Of a stretch of DNA of 64,000 nucleotides, positions 7,235 to 16,242 are shown piece after piece (positions within the stretch are counted from its first letter, which is position 1; each line of letters starts with the position of its first letter). Position numbers and translations under genes: made by a program. Under the pieces are notes generated by a model. That model made no database searches. It was given only the letters and a program-made list of their open reading frames with translations, and was not told the origin of the DNA. Source of the DNA: Pseudidiomarina aestuarii (GTDB taxonomy: Bacteria > Pseudomonadota > Gammaproteobacteria > Enterobacterales > Alteromonadaceae); assembly GCF_003987355.1 (NCBI RefSeq), contig NZ_PIPR01000002.1, forward strand, positions 62,001-126,000. Direction: 5' to 3'.

Positions 7235-8227
7235 ATGACCACCGACACCCAACCTAAAAAGAAGCAATGGACTGACCGCTTCAGCAACTGGTATTACCCA
7301 ATGATTGCTGCATTGCTCATCATGTTCGTGATTGACTATAGCGTGCGCGGCTTATTTGATTACAAGCTCGCACGCGTTTGGACGATGGTGATCTACCTTG
7401 GACTGTACTTCGCGATTGCGGGTTGGTTGAACACCATTCGCGTCCCTAAAACAGAACGAAAATCGCATCCGGCAGAAAACTGGCCAACGTCTGGTCCTAT
7501 TCGTCATGTTTCTCGGTACGTAATGATCGTCACGTTTTATCCATCGCTGCTGTTGTCGTCACTAAACCCATGGCAATTGATTCAGCAGTTCAAGCAACTC
7601 GGTGGCCAGGCGCGCATTGCTAAGCGCATAAAAGGACGTGAAGAGGAGTTTGCTGAGTATCAAACCAAGGTTAGCTACCGCTTACCGTTCGACGGCGAAT
7701 GGCTCGTGTTTAATGGCGGCTTAACGCAAGCAACCTCACACTCGTGGGACGTGTTGACCCAGCGCTATGCCTATGACTTTGTGCAAGCAGATGCGGAGTT
7801 CCGGAGGCATCAACACAGCGGAGCTCGGCTTCAACATTATTTTTGCTACAACCAGCCAATTCTTGCCGCCGCTGATGGCGAAGTGGTTGCGATGGTCGAC
7901 AACATTGGCCCCGCCCCATTGGTGGGCTTTGCTGTGATGGATTTTTTGTGCCGTCATTTTGCTGGCAATCATGTCATTATTAAACATGCTGAAGGTGAAT
8001 ACGGTTTCTATGCACATCTCGTCAAAGGTTCGATACCGTTGAAAGTTGGCGATCGCGTGCAGCAAGGTCAGCGCATCGGCAACTGCGGCCACACTGGTCA
8101 TTCAACCGAACCACATCTGCACTTCCACCTGCAAGATGGACCCAATTTATTTACCGCTATGGGGCTCCCCATCCGTTTCGAGCACGTCGGTGAAATCACT
8201 CGCGGCCAGCGTGTGAGGCATCAATAA
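7235..8227 (+). CDS. M23 family metallopeptidase (membrane-anchored)
   Basis: The 330-residue product has two to three N-terminal hydrophobic helices (about 20-40, 48-65, 90-108) and a C-terminal LytM/M23 domain (about 190-320). The zinc-site motifs are visible: NHVIIKHAEGEYGFYAHLVKG and the HxH motif in EPHLHFHLQDG. Such enzymes cut peptide cross-links in peptidoglycan, and the helices would tether the domain at the inner membrane facing the periplasm. It is a single gene flanked by the divergent regulator and the downstream map-like gene. Confidence 0.82.
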   Translation: MTTDTQPKKKQWTDRFSNWYYPMIAALLIMFVIDYSVRGLFDYKLARVWTMVIYLGLYFAIAGWLNTIRVPKTERKSHPAENWPTSGPIRHVSRYVMIVTFYPSLLLSSLNPWQLIQQFKQLGGQARIAKRIKGREEEFAEYQTKVSYRLPFDGEWLVFNGGLTQATSHSWDVLTQRYAYDFVQADAEFRRHQHSGARLQHYFCYNQPILAAADGEVVAMVDNIGPAPLVGFAVMDFLCRHFAGNHVIIKHAEGEYGFYAHLVKGSIPLKVGDRVQQGQRIGNCGHTGHSTEPHLHFHLQDGPNLFTAMGLPIRFEHVGEITRGQRVRHQ

Positions 8228-8287
8228 ACTCAATCGAATTTATGTATAATTGAACCTAACGACCAAAACCGCGACGTCAGGAATTCG

Positions 8288-9103
8288 ATGAAACCAGAGA
8301 TCACCATTAAAGATGCTGCGGCGCAAGAGAAGATGCGCCATGCAGGTCAGTTACTGGCGCAAGTATTCAAAATGCTGGATGCGGAGATTCGGCCGGGTAT
8401 CACGACCATGGAAATCAACGATTTAGTTGAGGACTATATTGTGAATGACCTGCAGGCGCGTCCGGCGAGCAAGGGACAGTATGGTTATCAATATGTGCTG
8501 AATTCGTCGGTGAATGAGGTGGTGTGTCACGGAGTTCCGAAAGCGAATCAGCCGCTGAAAAGCAGTGATATTGTGAATATTGATATCACGCTCGAGAAAG
8601 ACGGCTACATTGCAGATTCAAGCAAGATGTATGTGTTACCAGAGGCGATGCCGCTGGCGCGGAAGCTTGTCAAAGTGACCACACAAGCCATGTGGAAAGG
8701 CATCGAACAGGTGCGCCCGGGTGCTCACTTGGGTGACATTGGTAGTGCTATTCAAACCTATGTGGAGTCGCATGGTTATAGTGTGGTGCGCGAGTATTGC
8801 GGACACGGCATCGGCCAGGAAATGCATGAAGCGCCAGAGGTGACCCATTACGGCCTGCCGAATACGGGTGTGCAATTGCGCGAGGGGATGACCTTTACTA
8901 TCGAGCCGATGATCAATCAGGGTTCTGCCAAAATAAAAACAAAGAAAGATGGTTGGACCGTGATAACCCGCGACAAAAAACTATCCGCACAAACGGAACA
9001 TACTATTTTAGTGACGGAGGATGGTTGTGAGGTCCTCACATTGCGCGAAGAAGAAGAGACCGCCGGATTACCCCGGTATTTGAACGCTAAGGACGCATCT
9101 TGA
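8288..9103 (+). CDS. map: Type I methionine aminopeptidase
   Basis: The 271-residue product removes N-terminal methionine from new proteins. It has the pita-bread metalloprotease fold. The metal-ligand positions are visible: the DITLEKDGYIAD pair of Asp residues, His in CGHGIGQEMHE, Glu in FTIEPM and Glu in QTEHT. The substrate-pocket His is in VCHGVP. It lies away from rpsB-tsf, the usual neighbours of the main map gene, so this may be a second copy. The downstream DUF1653 gene starts inside its stop codon. Confidence 0.9.
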   Translation: MKPEITIKDAAAQEKMRHAGQLLAQVFKMLDAEIRPGITTMEINDLVEDYIVNDLQARPASKGQYGYQYVLNSSVNEVVCHGVPKANQPLKSSDIVNIDITLEKDGYIADSSKMYVLPEAMPLARKLVKVTTQAMWKGIEQVRPGAHLGDIGSAIQTYVESHGYSVVREYCGHGIGQEMHEAPEVTHYGLPNTGVQLREGMTFTIEPMINQGSAKIKTKKDGWTVITRDKKLSAQTEHTILVTEDGCEVLTLREEEETAGLPRYLNAKDAS

Positions 9104-9318
9104 AGCCCGAGATTCAACGCGGAAAGTATAAGCACTACAAAGGTAACCACTACGAGGTCATCGATGTAGTGCGGCACTCAGAAACCGAAGAGTGGCTCGT
9201 GCTGTACCGACCTCTTTATGGCGAACGAGCGCTCTGGGTGCGTCCGTTCGACATGTTTGTCGAACAGATCACCGTAGACGGCAAATCAATACCACGCTTC
9301 CGCTTTGTTGAGACGTAA
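9100..9318 (+). CDS. DUF1653 domain protein
   Basis: The 72-residue soluble product matches the DUF1653 family over its full length (RGKYKHYKGNHYEVIDVVRHSE; LWVRPFDMFVE near the end). It probably starts at TTG, which overlaps the TGA of the upstream aminopeptidase gene (TTGA), so translation should be coupled. The function is unknown. The small SH3-like beta fold is inferred from its pattern of short hydrophobic strands. Confidence 0.85.
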   Translation: MKPEIQRGKYKHYKGNHYEVIDVVRHSETEEWLVLYRPLYGERALWVRPFDMFVEQITVDGKSIPRFRFVET

Positions 9319-9331
9319 GAGTGATGCTTAG

Positions 9332-9817
9332 CTAGTCATCGCGACTGGCTAGCAGTAACCAAACAAAAACACAGCTTGCGAAATATTGGAAGGCTCCGTT
9401 TAGCGACATCGCGCCTGCTTGTGTTTGCCACATTTGCATCAAGCTGCCACCGAATACGCCAAAATATCCAAACCAGACGATGATGCCAATACCAGCACCC
9501 AACAATGCAAACCGCTTAGCGCGATTGAATGTTGCGGCATCTGCTCGGCGCGCAGACCATAGGTCAAAAGCACCTTTCGCGAGAATAATTCCAGCCAGTA
9601 TCTCAGTTGCAATAATGACAACGACAGCTAACCAAACGATGGTGCCATTGGTAATGGACGGAATAATTGAGTTTGGATAAACAATATGATCTTGCAGGGA
9701 TAAAACGTAAGCAATAGCGCCATAGCAAGCATCAATATTGGCGATATTTTGTAGGGCATAAAGCAGGCACATTAACGCGAGCAATAACACAAACACGCAT
9801 TTTAGAGTTCTAATCAT
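9332..9817 (-). CDS. DUF2165 family small integral membrane protein
   Basis: The 161-residue product has four transmembrane helices (about 5-22, 55-80, 103-122 and 140-157). It shows the DUF2165 pattern in length and topology, with TEILAGIILAKGAFDLW after the second helix. The function is unknown. GGGAG precedes the ATG. It is convergent with the DUF1653 gene, 13 bp away. Confidence 0.75.
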   Translation of the reverse strand: MIRTLKCVFVLLLALMCLLYALQNIANIDACYGAIAYVLSLQDHIVYPNSIIPSITNGTIVWLAVVVIIATEILAGIILAKGAFDLWSARRADAATFNRAKRFALLGAGIGIIVWFGYFGVFGGSLMQMWQTQAGAMSLNGAFQYFASCVFVWLLLASRDD

Positions 9818-9940
9818 GAGTTGGCTCTCCCGTTGTGAACGCTGGAAGCCGATACAACGTGGCGAGAAGGGGAAGAATGCGTTCTTAACCGCAAGTCTAG
9901 TCCATAAAACTGATATGCAGCAGATATTTTGTCGAAGCGC

Positions 9941-10636
9941 TTAGTCAGCGGTAAGCGATTCGGTAACTATGGCTTTAACATGAATGTGAGTAGTGTCGTA
10001 GAGTGGGACTTTCGTATCTGAATTATTGATGAGCATACCGATTTCAGTGCAGCCGAGGATGACACCTTGAGCACCTGCGCTGGCAAGTTCATCAACAACT
10101 TTAAGATAGACCGACTTGGATTCTGGATGACATTGGCCATGGCAAAGTTCGTCGAAGATAATCCGATGAATTTGTTGGCGCTCTGCGAGTTCTGGTACGA
10201 GAACACGAATACCCTGTTGCTCTAAGCGCTCCCGATAGAAGTCTTGTTCCATAGTAAACTGGGTACCGAGTAGGCCAACGGATTCAATGCCGTCCTGTTT
10301 GAGTCGTTCTGCCACCACATCAACAATATGGAGCAATGGAATACGAACCGCTGCAGCAACTTCGTCGGCTACTTTATGCATGGTGTTGGTACAAATCACC
10401 AGGAATTCAGCGCCCGCTCGTTCGAGTGCTCGCGCGGCATCCGCCAGAATCACTGTAGTCGCTGCCCAATCGCCACTATGTTGTAAGCGCTCAATTTCCG
10501 CAAAATCGACACTATAGAGCACCAGCTTTGCCGAGGCATGCCCACCAAGCGCCGCTTGTACCTGCTGATTCAGCAAACGATAGTAAACCTGAGTGGATTC
10601 CCAACTCATACCGCCAATCAAACCAATCGTTTTCAC
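9941..10636 (-). CDS. Aspartate/glutamate racemase family protein (YgeA-like)
   Basis: The 231-residue product shows the N-terminal signature IGLIGGMSWEST and the two catalytic cysteines in VICTNTMHK and LGCTEIGML, as in YgeA-type broad-specificity amino acid racemases. These enzymes interconvert L- and D-amino acids without a cofactor by a two-Cys mechanism. It probably starts at GTG (10636), with GGAG upstream. It is a single gene; the physiological substrate cannot be told from the sequence. Confidence 0.88.
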   Translation of the reverse strand: MKTIGLIGGMSWESTQVYYRLLNQQVQAALGGHASAKLVLYSVDFAEIERLQHSGDWAATTVILADAARALERAGAEFLVICTNTMHKVADEVAAAVRIPLLHIVDVVAERLKQDGIESVGLLGTQFTMEQDFYRERLEQQGIRVLVPELAERQQIHRIIFDELCHGQCHPESKSVYLKVVDELASAGAQGVILGCTEIGMLINNSDTKVPLYDTTHIHVKAIVTESLTAD

Positions 10637-10775
10637 GCTATTGCTCCATTACCAACGCCAGTAAACACATCCTATCATCACAACCAAAGGCGTTGTTCAT
10701 CTTGTTTTCATCTTAGGTTCAGGACGTGTTCAGGCCGCATCATTAAGCTCAACATCCCAAATAAAGAGGAGTTGA

Positions 10776-11618
10776 GTGATGAAGACAAAATTATTAGTCA
10801 CCGCTGTAGCGTTCGCTTTGAGCAGTTCTGCACTAGCACAAGTTGCTGACTCAGTGATTGCTGAGCAGCGGGCACAATTAGCTGCAAATACAGAAGGTAA
10901 AGGTTTTGGTCCGCAATCACCACGTGACTTGGACCAAGAAGATGGCAACAATTTACGCCTGTTTAGTAAAGCACCAAGCCATACCCAAATGAATCTTTGT
11001 AATATTCATTTTCATGCTGCGGCGGAGCACAAAGGTGGCGAATTCACCACTTATGCCGGTAACGGTGATGGTGAAGGCTACAACACTGGCTATGTCTACA
11101 ACGGAACGTTGGCGCAAGAATTATTAGCACCGCCAAGTCGTGCTATTTGTCCGGGCTCCAAAGGTTCGTTGCAGTCTGGCGATACTATTGAAGTGCATTA
11201 TGTATTCTCGAGTGCCCAAGTTCAGCCTGGTGCTACGCTTGGCTCGTGTCTCGCCGACGGCACCATGAACCCGCAACTTCGCGTTGAAGGTCAGGTATTG
11301 GTATTGGTCAATGATGAAAATGCGGCTGATTTTCAGCAGTTAGCGGCGGTCGGTACCGAAAACGGTTATCACCAAGCACTCAATATTCCAACCAACACTG
11401 GCGATCCAATTGAGTACGCAGGATCAACTACCGGACCCGCTTACAATACTCAAGGCTCACCACTGCAGGTCTCTTGGAGTGTTCGTCCTGAAGTGGCTTA
11501 CGTGAACATCGACAGTGTCGGCGCTTGGTGTGACAGCAACCCATTTGAAGAGCGTGCCGCTCACGGCGTCCGTAACTTAGTAATCAACCCCGATCTGATT
11601 TCGGACATTGATGACTAG
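10776..11618 (+). CDS. Putative delta-class carbonic anhydrase, periplasmic
   Basis: The 280-residue product carries a clear signal peptide (LLVTAVAFALSSSALAQ). A central motif, LCNIHFHAAAEHKGGEF, is rich in potential zinc ligands. Further cysteines occur in AICPG, LGSCLADG and GAWCDSN and may form disulfides. I recognise this as the bacterial family annotated as delta-class (or cadmium-type) carbonic anhydrase, which interconverts CO2 and bicarbonate; the assignment rests on motif memory and is moderate. AGGAG precedes the ATG. It is not adjacent to the SbtA-type bicarbonate permease 18 kb away but could act with it. Confidence 0.65.
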   Translation: MMKTKLLVTAVAFALSSSALAQVADSVIAEQRAQLAANTEGKGFGPQSPRDLDQEDGNNLRLFSKAPSHTQMNLCNIHFHAAAEHKGGEFTTYAGNGDGEGYNTGYVYNGTLAQELLAPPSRAICPGSKGSLQSGDTIEVHYVFSSAQVQPGATLGSCLADGTMNPQLRVEGQVLVLVNDENAADFQQLAAVGTENGYHQALNIPTNTGDPIEYAGSTTGPAYNTQGSPLQVSWSVRPEVAYVNIDSVGAWCDSNPFEERAAHGVRNLVINPDLISDIDD

Positions 11619-11624
11619 TAGGGC

Positions 11625-12254
11625 TTAGCGGGTGCCAAAAATTTTGTCGCCCGCATCGCCAAGCCCGGGCATGATATAACCGTGCTCATTAAGGTGCGAG
11701 TCAACGGCTGCGGTGAAAATGCGGACATCTGGATGCTCCGCATTGACTGCTCGGACGCCTTCTGGCGCGGCCACCAATACCAACACACGAATATCGCGAC
11801 AGCCTTTGTTTTTAAGCATGGTGAGGGTGGCATTCATCGTGCCTCCTGTGGCTAACATAGGGTCGATGACCAACGCCGTGCGTTGATCGATATCCGCCAC
11901 CAGTTTTTCGAAATAAGGCACCGGCTGCAACGTTTCTTCGTCACGATACAAACCAACGACACTGACCTTTGCCCCCGGGATCATACCCAGAACACCGTCT
12001 AACATACCTAAGCCAGCGCGCAGAATCGGTACCACGGTCACTTTCTTGCCTTTCAGTTTCTCCACTTCAATAGGCGTGCTATTCCAACCCTGAATAGTGT
12101 GTGGCTCTAGCGCAAAGTCCGAGGTCGCCTCATAGGTTAAAAGGTTTCCCAGCTCGTTCGCGAGTTCGCGGAAACTCTTGGTGGAAATCCCTGCTTCACG
12201 CATGAGGCCAAGTTTATGTTTTACCAGGGGGTGTTGAATCAATTCTACATTCAT
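11625..12254 (-). CDS. upp: Uracil phosphoribosyltransferase
   Basis: The 209-residue product matches the exact length of bacterial Upp and salvages uracil with PRPP to UMP. It shows the PRPP-binding loop [16 protein letters not shown] and the uracil-binding C-terminal region [18 protein letters not shown]. The usual partner, the uracil permease gene uraA, is not next to it. It is convergent with the carbonic anhydrase-like gene and divergent from murI. Confidence 0.96.
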   Translation of the reverse strand: MNVELIQHPLVKHKLGLMREAGISTKSFRELANELGNLLTYEATSDFALEPHTIQGWNSTPIEVEKLKGKKVTVVPILRAGLGMLDGVLGMIPGAKVSVVGLYRDEETLQPVPYFEKLVADIDQRTALVIDPMLATGGTMNATLTMLKNKGCRDIRVLVLVAAPEGVRAVNAEHPDVRIFTAAVDSHLNEHGYIMPGLGDAGDKIFGTR

Positions 12255-12343
12255 AGGTATCTCTGCGGTTTGCTCTGGGCTGTCGGACGTTATTTATCAT
12301 ATACTAGCCGAGGCAAAAGTCATGTTATGGAGCGACGTTAGCA

Positions 12344-13090
12344 ATGAAAGTGGGTGTGTTTGATAGTGGTGTCGGTGGTCTAACGGTAGCTCGGTCATTG
12401 CAGCAAAGTGGCTGCTTCAGTGAGCTTCTGTACTACGGTGACACCGCGCGTGTGCCGTACGGGAACAAAGACAGTAATACGGTCACGCGGTACGCGTTGG
12501 AGGCCGTTGAGTTTTTCAATGGCGCCGACGTCGATGCCCTTGTTGTTGCCTGTAACACCGTCAGTGTGACTGCGTTAGAGGCAATGCAGAAGTTCTCCAA
12601 TAAGCCTGTTTATGGTGTACTTGAACCTGGAGTGATGGCGCTACAGCAGCTTGCAGCCGAACCCTCTTCAGCGCGAGTACTCGTAATCGCCACGCGCTCA
12701 ACCATCAAGTCGAATGCCTATCAGCAACGTATCGCTGACCTCGGTTTCCAACATGTTACCGCCATGGCCACACCCCTGTTTGTGCCTATGGTAGAAGAAG
12801 AAATTTACGCAGGGCCAATTCTTGACGAAGCCTTCAAGCATTACTTTCGTATGCTTGAAACGCCAGATATTGTGTTGCTCGGTTGCACACATTTTCCGCT
12901 CTTAGCAGACAGTATTTCGACCTATTATGGCGGCGCTAAAACGATTCATTCCGGTGAGGCGATGGTAGCATGGCTGAAGCAGCACCTTGATCTCGAGGCT
13001 CGGTTCGACAAAACACCCATTCAGATCCTAGCCACCGAGAACGTCGAGGCAGTAAAACGCACTGCGCTGCGCTGGGGCCTGAATCTCTAA
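12344..13090 (+). CDS. murI: Glutamate racemase
   Basis: The 248-residue product supplies D-glutamate for peptidoglycan. It shows the N-terminal FDSGVGGLTV motif and the two catalytic cysteines, Cys70 in VVACNTVS and Cys181 in LLGCTHFPLL. The length is slightly short for the family. The stop overlaps that of the convergent SDR gene by four bases. Confidence 0.94.
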   Translation: MKVGVFDSGVGGLTVARSLQQSGCFSELLYYGDTARVPYGNKDSNTVTRYALEAVEFFNGADVDALVVACNTVSVTALEAMQKFSNKPVYGVLEPGVMALQQLAAEPSSARVLVIATRSTIKSNAYQQRIADLGFQHVTAMATPLFVPMVEEEIYAGPILDEAFKHYFRMLETPDIVLLGCTHFPLLADSISTYYGGAKTIHSGEAMVAWLKQHLDLEARFDKTPIQILATENVEAVKRTALRWGLNL

Positions 13091-13845
13091 CGAGTTATAC
13101 GGGCATTGACCCAACGATTGAGCGAATGCGGCGATAGTTTAGCAGCCAGCGCTGCTAGCTTAGTTTGTATGCCAATGTGCCAATGCATTTTATTGCCTTT
13201 GTAGTGCGCCATTCGCCATATGGCTAAGGCAATGTCAGCCGGCTCTAATCGAACACCGAGCTTGCGCATCGCTGGTGTTTCCGGACCCTCAACCATGGCG
13301 GTCTTGACGAACAGTGGTGCCGCATCCATGACTTGAATACCCTGCGGTTCCCACTCGAGACTCAAGGCTTCGGTCATGCCTTTGACAAAAAACTTACTCG
13401 CCGAATAACTCGCTAGTTGAGGTTGACCAAACAGGGCACTTGCCGAACACATAGTAATGACGCGAGCCTCGCGCCCGCGGCACAAATACTGAAAAGCTGC
13501 ATGGCAACCATGCATCACGCCACTGCAATTCACATCAATTAAGCGTGCGTGGTCAGCAGCGGCGGTGGCCGTGAAGTCTCCAGACACTAAAATTCCTGCG
13601 TTATTGAATAAGACATCGAGAGTACCGTCGCTACAGAATTGTCCAAGTGCGCGGTGCCAAGACTCAGCGGAGCGAACATCGAGGTGTCCTGTCATAATCT
13701 GTTCGGGGAACGCCACGGATAGAGCGGCCACTGCTTGTTCGTCGATATCAAAGGCACCGACTCGCCAGCCTCGTGCCGCAAAATAGAGAGCGGTGGCGCG
13801 GCCGATACCTGCTGCTGCGCCTGAAATAAATATCGATCGTGTCAT
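13087..13845 (-). CDS. SDR family NAD(P)-dependent oxidoreductase
   Basis: The 252-residue product is a classical short-chain dehydrogenase. It has the cofactor motif SGAAAGIGRATA at the N-terminus, NNAG near residue 80, and the catalytic Ser followed by YSASKFF (Tyr-x-x-x-Lys) near residue 150. The substrate is unknown. The ATG at 13845 overlaps the TGA of the upstream LysR gene (ATGA), and AGGA lies about eight bases before it, so the two are translationally coupled. It is likely controlled by that LysR protein. Confidence 0.9.
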   Translation of the reverse strand: MTRSIFISGAAAGIGRATALYFAARGWRVGAFDIDEQAVAALSVAFPEQIMTGHLDVRSAESWHRALGQFCSDGTLDVLFNNAGILVSGDFTATAAADHARLIDVNCSGVMHGCHAAFQYLCRGREARVITMCSASALFGQPQLASYSASKFFVKGMTEALSLEWEPQGIQVMDAAPLFVKTAMVEGPETPAMRKLGVRLEPADIALAIWRMAHYKGNKMHWHIGIQTKLAALAAKLSPHSLNRWVNARITR

Positions 13846-14750
13846 GTTGGAGTTCCTGTTAAACCCTGGTCCCAAGGAGGCGTTTCACCATAATAATCGG
13901 CGCTAAAATCCAGAAATGCACGCACTTTACTCGCGAGCAGAGTTCGGTGTGCATAGACCGCATAGAGTGCCAGAGGCTCCGGCACATGTTGGTTCAGTAC
14001 CGGTAACAGTGCGCCCGAGGTTATCGCCTCACTGACTATGAAGGTCGGTTGAATGACTAATCCAGCGCCAGCGATAGCAGCACGAGTGAGCACGTCACCA
14101 TTATTGGACACCATGGTATGGCGACTTTGTAACCATGTTTTCAGCAGCGGACTGGTATCATCTTCCATCAAGCTATAGTGGAGCAGCTTATGGTTTTTAA
14201 GGTCATCTAGCTTGTGAGGCGTGCCCTGTTTAGCTAAATAATCTGGTGCCGCGCAAATGACTAATCGTACTGGAGCCAGACGTTTCGCAATGAGCGAGGA
14301 GCTTTTGAGTTGGCCAATACGCAGTGCTAAGTCAAAGCCCTCATCTACGATGTCGACTTTACGGTCATTCAACTGCACATCAAAGGTTACTGCGGGGTAC
14401 TGTTCTTGGAAGTCATGGAGAAGCGGAGCTAAATGAGCAATGGCAAAAGATACGGGGGCACTAATCCGTATTTGACCAGTGGCGCTGGATTGTAAGCTCC
14501 CGAGATCATTTTCAATATCGTCGATTTCTTGGAGTACCTGCCGTGCGCTCAACTCATAGCGCATACCGGCTTCAGTTAAATGCACACGACGCGTGGTGCG
14601 ATTGAGCAGCCTAACACTTAAATGCGCCTCGAGTTGCCCCACGTATTTGCTCACTAACTGCGGTGACATTCCTAAACGCTCAGCTGCACGCGTGAAGCTG
14701 CCTTCGCGCGCGACAGTGATAAACGTTCGCATAGCATCGAGTCGGTCCAC
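13842..14750 (-). CDS. LysR family transcriptional regulator
   Basis: The product has an N-terminal winged HTH (TFITVAREGSFTRAAERLGM) and a C-terminal periplasmic-binding-like effector domain (about 90-300). I place the start at GTG 14750 because family members begin DRLDAMRTF; an in-frame start at 14768 is possible. It is close in pattern to the regulators that control divergent DoxX or oxidoreductase genes. The divergent DoxX-dioxygenase pair and the coupled SDR are the likely targets. Confidence 0.9.
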   Translation of the reverse strand: MDRLDAMRTFITVAREGSFTRAAERLGMSPQLVSKYVGQLEAHLSVRLLNRTTRRVHLTEAGMRYELSARQVLQEIDDIENDLGSLQSSATGQIRISAPVSFAIAHLAPLLHDFQEQYPAVTFDVQLNDRKVDIVDEGFDLALRIGQLKSSSLIAKRLAPVRLVICAAPDYLAKQGTPHKLDDLKNHKLLHYSLMEDDTSPLLKTWLQSRHTMVSNNGDVLTRAAIAGAGLVIQPTFIVSEAITSGALLPVLNQHVPEPLALYAVYAHRTLLASKVRAFLDFSADYYGETPPWDQGLTGTPT

Positions 14751-14883
14751 ATGAATCTCAATTATCAATAGAACGTTGCTAATTATAAAATAAATACCAT
14801 ATTAATAACAGCATGTGTTGATAGTAAAGTGTTGTCCATGCTTGTGGTATCAGCATTTCATCGATTATTAAGAGGACATAGTT

Positions 14884-15324
14884 ATGAACAACCAATTTAT
14901 TCAGAAAGTATTGAGTACCAATGCCGGTTGGGCAGCGTTTGTGTTGCGGGTTCCAGTGGGTTTAGTGCTAGCTGCACACGGCGCGCAGAAGCTGTTTGGA
15001 TGGTTCGGCGGTTATGGTTTAGAGGGCACCGGACAATGGATGGGTAGCATTGGTTTAGAGCCAGGCTACATCATGGCATTGTTAGCTGGCTCAGCTGAGT
15101 TTTTCGGAGGTCTAGCATTGGCGGTTGGTTTGTTGACTCGTCCAGCTGCTATCGTCACGGCGTTCACCATGCTGGTTGCCGTTTTTGCAGTGCACTTTGA
15201 AAATGGCCTCTTTATGGCCAATAACGGCTACGAGTATGCGCTTGTCTTATTCGTGGTGAGTGTAGCGCTAGCAATTCAAGGCGCCGGTAATCTTTCTGTA
15301 GATAAAGCGCTGAGCGAGAAGTAA
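14884..15324 (+). CDS. DoxX family membrane protein
   Basis: The 146-residue product has four predicted membrane helices and the DoxX signature RVPVGLVLAAHGAQKLFGWFGG near residue 25. The family is linked to quinone or thiol redox chemistry at the membrane, but the activity of this member is unknown. AAGAGGA precedes the ATG. It is followed two bases later by the YgiD-like dioxygenase gene, so they form an operon divergent from the LysR gene. Confidence 0.9.
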   Translation: MNNQFIQKVLSTNAGWAAFVLRVPVGLVLAAHGAQKLFGWFGGYGLEGTGQWMGSIGLEPGYIMALLAGSAEFFGGLALAVGLLTRPAAIVTAFTMLVAVFAVHFENGLFMANNGYEYALVLFVVSVALAIQGAGNLSVDKALSEK

Positions 15325-15326
15325 TC

Positions 15327-16115
15327 ATGGATGTAGCGTTCATTTCACACGGCGGTGGTCCTTTGCCTTTATTAGGTGATGCGCGTCATCGTGAAATGCG
15401 GGAGGTGCTGGCGGACATGCGCCGCCAGCTCCGACAACCTGAAGCCATTATCGTGATTAGTGCACATTGGGAGGCACAACAACCGACCATTACCGCGGCG
15501 CAGTCGCCAAGCCTACTTTACGACTATACGGGCTTTCCGCCGGAATCCTATGCCATTCAGTATCCAAGCCCGGGTGCACCAGAGTTGGCATTGGAACTTC
15601 AGGCGGCACTGGCGGGATTTGAGCCACAACTCGATGCTGAGCGCGGTTTGGATCACGGCGTGTTTGTGCCGTTAAAACTGATGTATCCAGAGGCGGATAT
15701 ACCGGTTGTTCAAGTGTCACTGATGCGCTCATTAGACCCGGACCTGCATTTGCAACTCGGTGAGGCTTTAGCGTTACTGCGACATCGCAATATTTTGGTA
15801 TTGGGCTCAGGCTTTTCCTTTCACAATATGCGAGCGTTTTTCAATGCCGATTCCGTAGAAAGTGACGCCAAGAACTTAGCTTTTGAGGATTGGTTAGTCG
15901 ATAGTTTGACGGCTCCGCAGTACAGTCATTTGCAACGGTGGCAGCGGCTCAAAAACTGGGAGCAAGCTCCATATGCACGTTTCTGTCATCCGCGAGAAGA
16001 GCATCTATTGCCATTGCACGTGTGTTTCGGACTGACTCAACGAGCCCCCGATCAATTTTACCGTCCTCAAGTTTTGAACAAGCGTTGCGGTATGTTCTTG
16101 TGGCTTGCAGCTTAA
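15327..16115 (+). CDS. ygiD: DODA-type extradiol ring-opening dioxygenase (YgiD-like)
   Basis: The 262-residue product belongs to the LigB/DODA family. Metal-binding His residues are visible in AFISHGGGP, VISAHWEAQ and GLDHGVFVPL, with a further conserved His in SGFSFHNMRAF. E. coli YgiD is a zinc-containing 4,5-DOPA extradiol dioxygenase; the natural substrate here is probably a catechol-type phenol. It is the second gene of the DoxX operon. The LysR partner fits control by aromatic or quinone compounds. Confidence 0.88.
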   Translation: MDVAFISHGGGPLPLLGDARHREMREVLADMRRQLRQPEAIIVISAHWEAQQPTITAAQSPSLLYDYTGFPPESYAIQYPSPGAPELALELQAALAGFEPQLDAERGLDHGVFVPLKLMYPEADIPVVQVSLMRSLDPDLHLQLGEALALLRHRNILVLGSGFSFHNMRAFFNADSVESDAKNLAFEDWLVDSLTAPQYSHLQRWQRLKNWEQAPYARFCHPREEHLLPLHVCFGLTQRAPDQFYRPQVLNKRCGMFLWLAA

Positions 16116-16242
16116 TTGAGCGGAACAAGTAAATCTGGAGTAAAGACCCGTTGCGAAAGCAGTTGCTGTGCTAGTTTTATCTTTACTTTGTGAAGTCCTA
16201 TGCATTGATTGCAAGTGAATGGACGCAAGTAAGGAGCTACGC

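Noticed and set aside
8233-8289. An 8-bp inverted repeat (ATCGAATT / AATTCGAT) reaching the map-like start codon.
   Set aside because: It fits the pattern of the two masked starts, but eight bases with a 41-base loop is within chance expectation.
9333-9360. A terminator between the convergent DUF1653 and DUF2165 genes (GCTAGTC...GACTGGCTAGC).
   Set aside because: The stem has mismatches, there is no T-run, and it overlaps the coding end of the DUF2165 gene.
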